From assembly GCA_964035545.1 (NCBI GenBank), contig OZ037768.1, forward strand, positions 4,703,241 to 4,767,240: DNA of 64,000 bases, written 5' to 3'. The stretch is from Bugula neritina. Lineage: Eukaryota > Bryozoa > Gymnolaemata > Cheilostomatida > Bugulidae. Position numbers and translations under genes: made by a program. The notes below the pieces were generated by a model that ran no database searches, was not told where the DNA came from, and worked only from the letters and a program-made list of their open reading frames with translations. Within the stretch, counting starts at the first letter, position 1. The number at the start of each line of letters is the position of its first letter. This document shows, piece by piece, positions 63,695 through 64,000 of the stretch.

Positions 63695-64000
63695 CTGTCA
63701 TAAAATGAAGAATAAAAATATATAATTTCAGTTCTAAAAAATAAAATTTTTCTATCCAAATTATTACAATAATATCTCATAAGCCAGTAAACACAACCTT
63801 TCACCAAGAGAATTTGGCCAATGCCACAATGATTTAGAAGTTAAACACAATCTGTTAGAGATATAATTTTTAAATAACAGCTTCAACATGGTATAAAAAC
63901 AAACAAAATAGTCGCTACTGTAAGCAATTCTTAATGCTGACAATAAAAAAACAGTAAAAAATCTTTAATTATGTGCAGCCAAAACTTTCACATGCAGTTG

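Overview
This is AT-rich invertebrate nuclear DNA with intron-rich genes, GT-AG introns, microsatellites, minisatellites, tRNA-derived SINEs and DNA-transposon relics. The gene content (an F-box/LRR protein, a very large adhesion GPCR and GPI-anchored Ig-domain proteins) fits a metazoan. A lophotrochozoan such as a bryozoan or mollusc is my best guess, but nothing here proves it. All gene models below were assembled by hand by matching exon ends, splice sites and reading-frame phases.

Layout. (1) 733-5049, + strand: a complete four-exon F-box/leucine-rich-repeat gene (678 residues). (2) 5050-26140: about 21 kb with no supported gene, holding TA and TAC microsatellites, a long palindrome and two of three copies of one tRNA-derived SINE. 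(3) 26141-44198, + strand: an adhesion G-protein-coupled receptor of about 2,200 residues in 38 exons. It has a signal peptide, six tandem LamG/pentraxin-like modules, a GAIN domain with GPS, seven transmembrane helices and a short Ser-rich tail. (4) 45363-51178, - strand, convergent with the receptor: a seven-exon gene for a secreted-side protein with a signal peptide, three Ig domains and a hydrophobic GPI-type tail (about 409 residues). (5) 56224-63694, - strand: further Ig exons of the same family (three more domains plus one decayed duplicate exon), which run toward or past the right edge.

The Ig cluster is broken up by mobile DNA: a probable solo LTR (57996-58535), a 1.27 kb terminal-inverted-repeat element (53226-54491) and, 15 bp away, a small hAT-like element (54507-54750).

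Two modular cell-surface genes therefore dominate the window. In both, every repeat module is bounded by phase-1 introns, the classic signature of exon shuffling and tandem duplication. The adhesion GPCR would bind extracellular ligands and signal across the membrane. The Ig genes look like an expanding and decaying surface-receptor family. An immune or self-recognition role is possible but is inference only.
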